NCBI GenBank assembly: GCA_015489145.1
Contig: WGAH01000529.1
Location: 1 to 14,827, forward strand
Direction: 5' to 3'
Origin: Deltaproteobacteria bacterium
GTDB lineage: Bacteria > Myxococcota_A > UBA796 > UBA2385
Length of the DNA: 14,827 nt
Notes under the pieces: generated by a model
What the model was told of the DNA's origin: nothing
The model's input: the letters and a program-made list of their open reading frames with translations, nothing else
Database searches by the model: none
Position numbers and translations under genes: made by a program
Part shown: positions 13,880 through 14,827 of the stretch, one piece after another
How positions within the stretch are numbered: the stretch's first letter is position 1
Layout of the letters: each line of letters opens with the position of its first letter

Positions 13880-14827
13880 ATGCTCCCGGCCATGCTCGGA
13901 CCCGCACCGGCCCGCCGGATCGCCGCGCTGGCGGAGGGGCTCGCCGCCGGCGGCCTCGCCCTGGCCGTGGTGCGCGCGGCCGGGCCCACCCCGCGCCACC
14001 TCGCCGCGACCGCCGTCGTCCTGCTGCTGGCCTGGGGCCTGGCCCGGCTCCTCCGCCGGCGCCCGGCGCCCCCGCGCACGCCCCCTCGTCGGCTGGCCCT
14101 GCTGCTCCCCCTGGCCTGGGCCCTCGCCCTCGAGCCGGCGATGCCGGCGCTCGGAGCCGCCGCCGACGCCCTGGGGGCCCTGCGCGAGAACCTGCTGATC
14201 CTCGCGCTCCCGTCCCTGACCCTCGCCGCGCTTCCCCTGGCCCGCACCCTCGACCTCGCCGCCGGCGGGGCGCCCCGCTCGGCCCTGCTCGCCGCCGGCG
14301 GCCTCGTCCTCGCCTTCCTCGCCGGGCCGACCCCGGCGCTGCTCGGCGCCGCGCTGCTCGCCGAGCTCGCCGACCGGGTGCCCCCGAGCCACCGGGGGGC
14401 GGGGGCCACCGCCCGCTGGAGCCCGCCCCGGCAGCTCGCGCTCCTCCTCGCCGCCCCGGCGCTCCCCCTGGGCTGGATGGCGGCGCACGCCGGCTCCGAC
14501 CCGACGCCGCAGGGCGCCCTGGTCTACGCCGCCGCCGCCCTCCTCGGCCTCGCCCTCGGCGCCCGGCTCGGCCCCCGCCGCGACGGCGCCGCCCTGGTGG
14601 CCGTCGCCCTCGCCCTCGCGGCCTGGCAGCTCGCCCACCACGCCCTGCCCGCCCTCCTCGACACCGCCGCCGCCTGGGCCCACGCCCGGGCGGGGCGGCC
14701 CGGCGGGCTGGCCACCCTCGACCTGCCCCCGGCCGCGATGGGGCTGCTGGCCGGCCTCGCCCCGGGCCTGGCGGCGCGGCGCCGGCTGCCGCGCCGCCAG
14801 GCCCGGGGCGAGGCCGGCCAGCAGCCC
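13880..14827 (+). CDS. Multi-pass membrane protein of unknown function (runs off the right edge)
   Basis: An open frame of 316 codons without a stop, Ala/Leu-rich with about eight hydrophobic segments separated by short Arg/Pro-rich loops (e.g. ATAVVLLLAWGLARLL, LALLLPLAWALAL, SALLAAGGLVLAFLAG, GALVYAAAALLGLALGARL). That is an integral inner-membrane protein; its family is not recognised. The pattern YAAAALLGLALGARLG faintly recalls the membrane part of MFS/spermidine-synthase fusions, but this is weak. ATG at 13880 and ATG at 13892 are both in frame; neither has a strong ribosome binding site. It is divergent from pilM, so no functional link is implied. Codons beyond about 14,780 fall in the second arm of a perfect palindrome and may be artefactual. 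Confidence 0.6.
   Translation, partial: MLPAMLGPAPARRIAALAEGLAAGGLALAVVRAAGPTPRHLAATAVVLLLAWGLARLLRRRPAPPRTPPRRLALLLPLAWALALEPAMPALGAAADALGALRENLLILALPSLTLAALPLARTLDLAAGGAPRSALLAAGGLVLAFLAGPTPALLGAALLAELADRVPPSHRGAGATARWSPPRQLALLLAAPALPLGWMAAHAGSDPTPQGALVYAAAALLGLALGARLGPRRDGAALVAVALALAAWQLAHHALPALLDTAAAWAHARAGRPGGLATLDLPPAAMGLLAGLAPGLAARRRLPRRQARGEAGQQP
14741..14827. repeat. Perfect 40-bp inverted repeat at the window end
   Basis: Bases 14741-14780 are the exact reverse complement of 14788-14827, with the 7-base spacer GCCGGCT between. The second arm ends exactly at the last base. It lies inside an open reading frame, and its second arm changes the protein from hydrophobic to Arg/Gln-rich. 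A fold-back artefact of library preparation or assembly is the most likely origin; a genuine hairpin cannot be excluded. Confidence 0.97.

Noticed and set aside
13591..14409. A 272-codon minus-strand frame upstream of pilM
   Set aside because: Ala/Arg/Ser/Pro-rich product antisense to the hydrophobic plus-strand frame, with no start signal or motif.
1..14827. CRISPR arrays, insertion sequences, transposases, phage or defence genes
   Set aside because: No regularly spaced repeats, transposase motifs or terminal repeats of mobile elements were found; the window is core-type gene content.

Overview
The window is very G+C-rich (about 70% by eye) and gene-dense. The order pilM-pilN-pilO-pilP-pilQ, then aroK-aroB-(lipoprotein)-aroQ-accB-accC and a large TPR protein points to a Gram-negative bacterium of the Myxococcota / former Deltaproteobacteria. 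This placement rests on gene order and protein features; no phylogenetic marker was tested.

Layout: from about 13,509 leftwards to 1,735, twelve genes run on the minus strand with overlaps or gaps of a few bases, so they probably form one long transcription unit. It begins with the type IV pilus alignment complex and secretin (PilM actin-like protein, PilN, PilO, PilP lipoprotein, PilQ). It continues with shikimate-pathway enzymes (AroK, AroB, AroQ) and an unrecognised short lipoprotein, then the biotin carrier and biotin carboxylase of acetyl-CoA carboxylase (AccB, AccC). It ends with a TPR protein that by position and architecture resembles Myxococcus SgmX, a factor that activates polar type IV pili. 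Further left come a tRNA-Gly(CCC) with its own promoter-like element, a hairpin, and the first 489 codons of a TamB/AsmA-like envelope protein that runs off the left edge.

Right of pilM, a 370-bp divergent intergenic region carries a promoter-like element for the pil operon and a dyad. It is followed by a plus-strand, multi-pass membrane protein that runs off the right edge. The last 87 bases are a perfect 40-bp inverted repeat with a 7-base spacer ending exactly at the window end. This looks like a contig-end fold-back artefact, so that gene should not be trusted past about 14,780.

Most notable: the SgmX-like protein in a pilus/metabolism operon; aroK, which has no standard start codon that keeps its P-loop intact and appears to start at CTG behind a good ribosome binding site; an unknown lipoprotein between aroB and aroQ; and the terminal palindrome. 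Only four of the thirteen minus-strand genes start with ATG by my choices.
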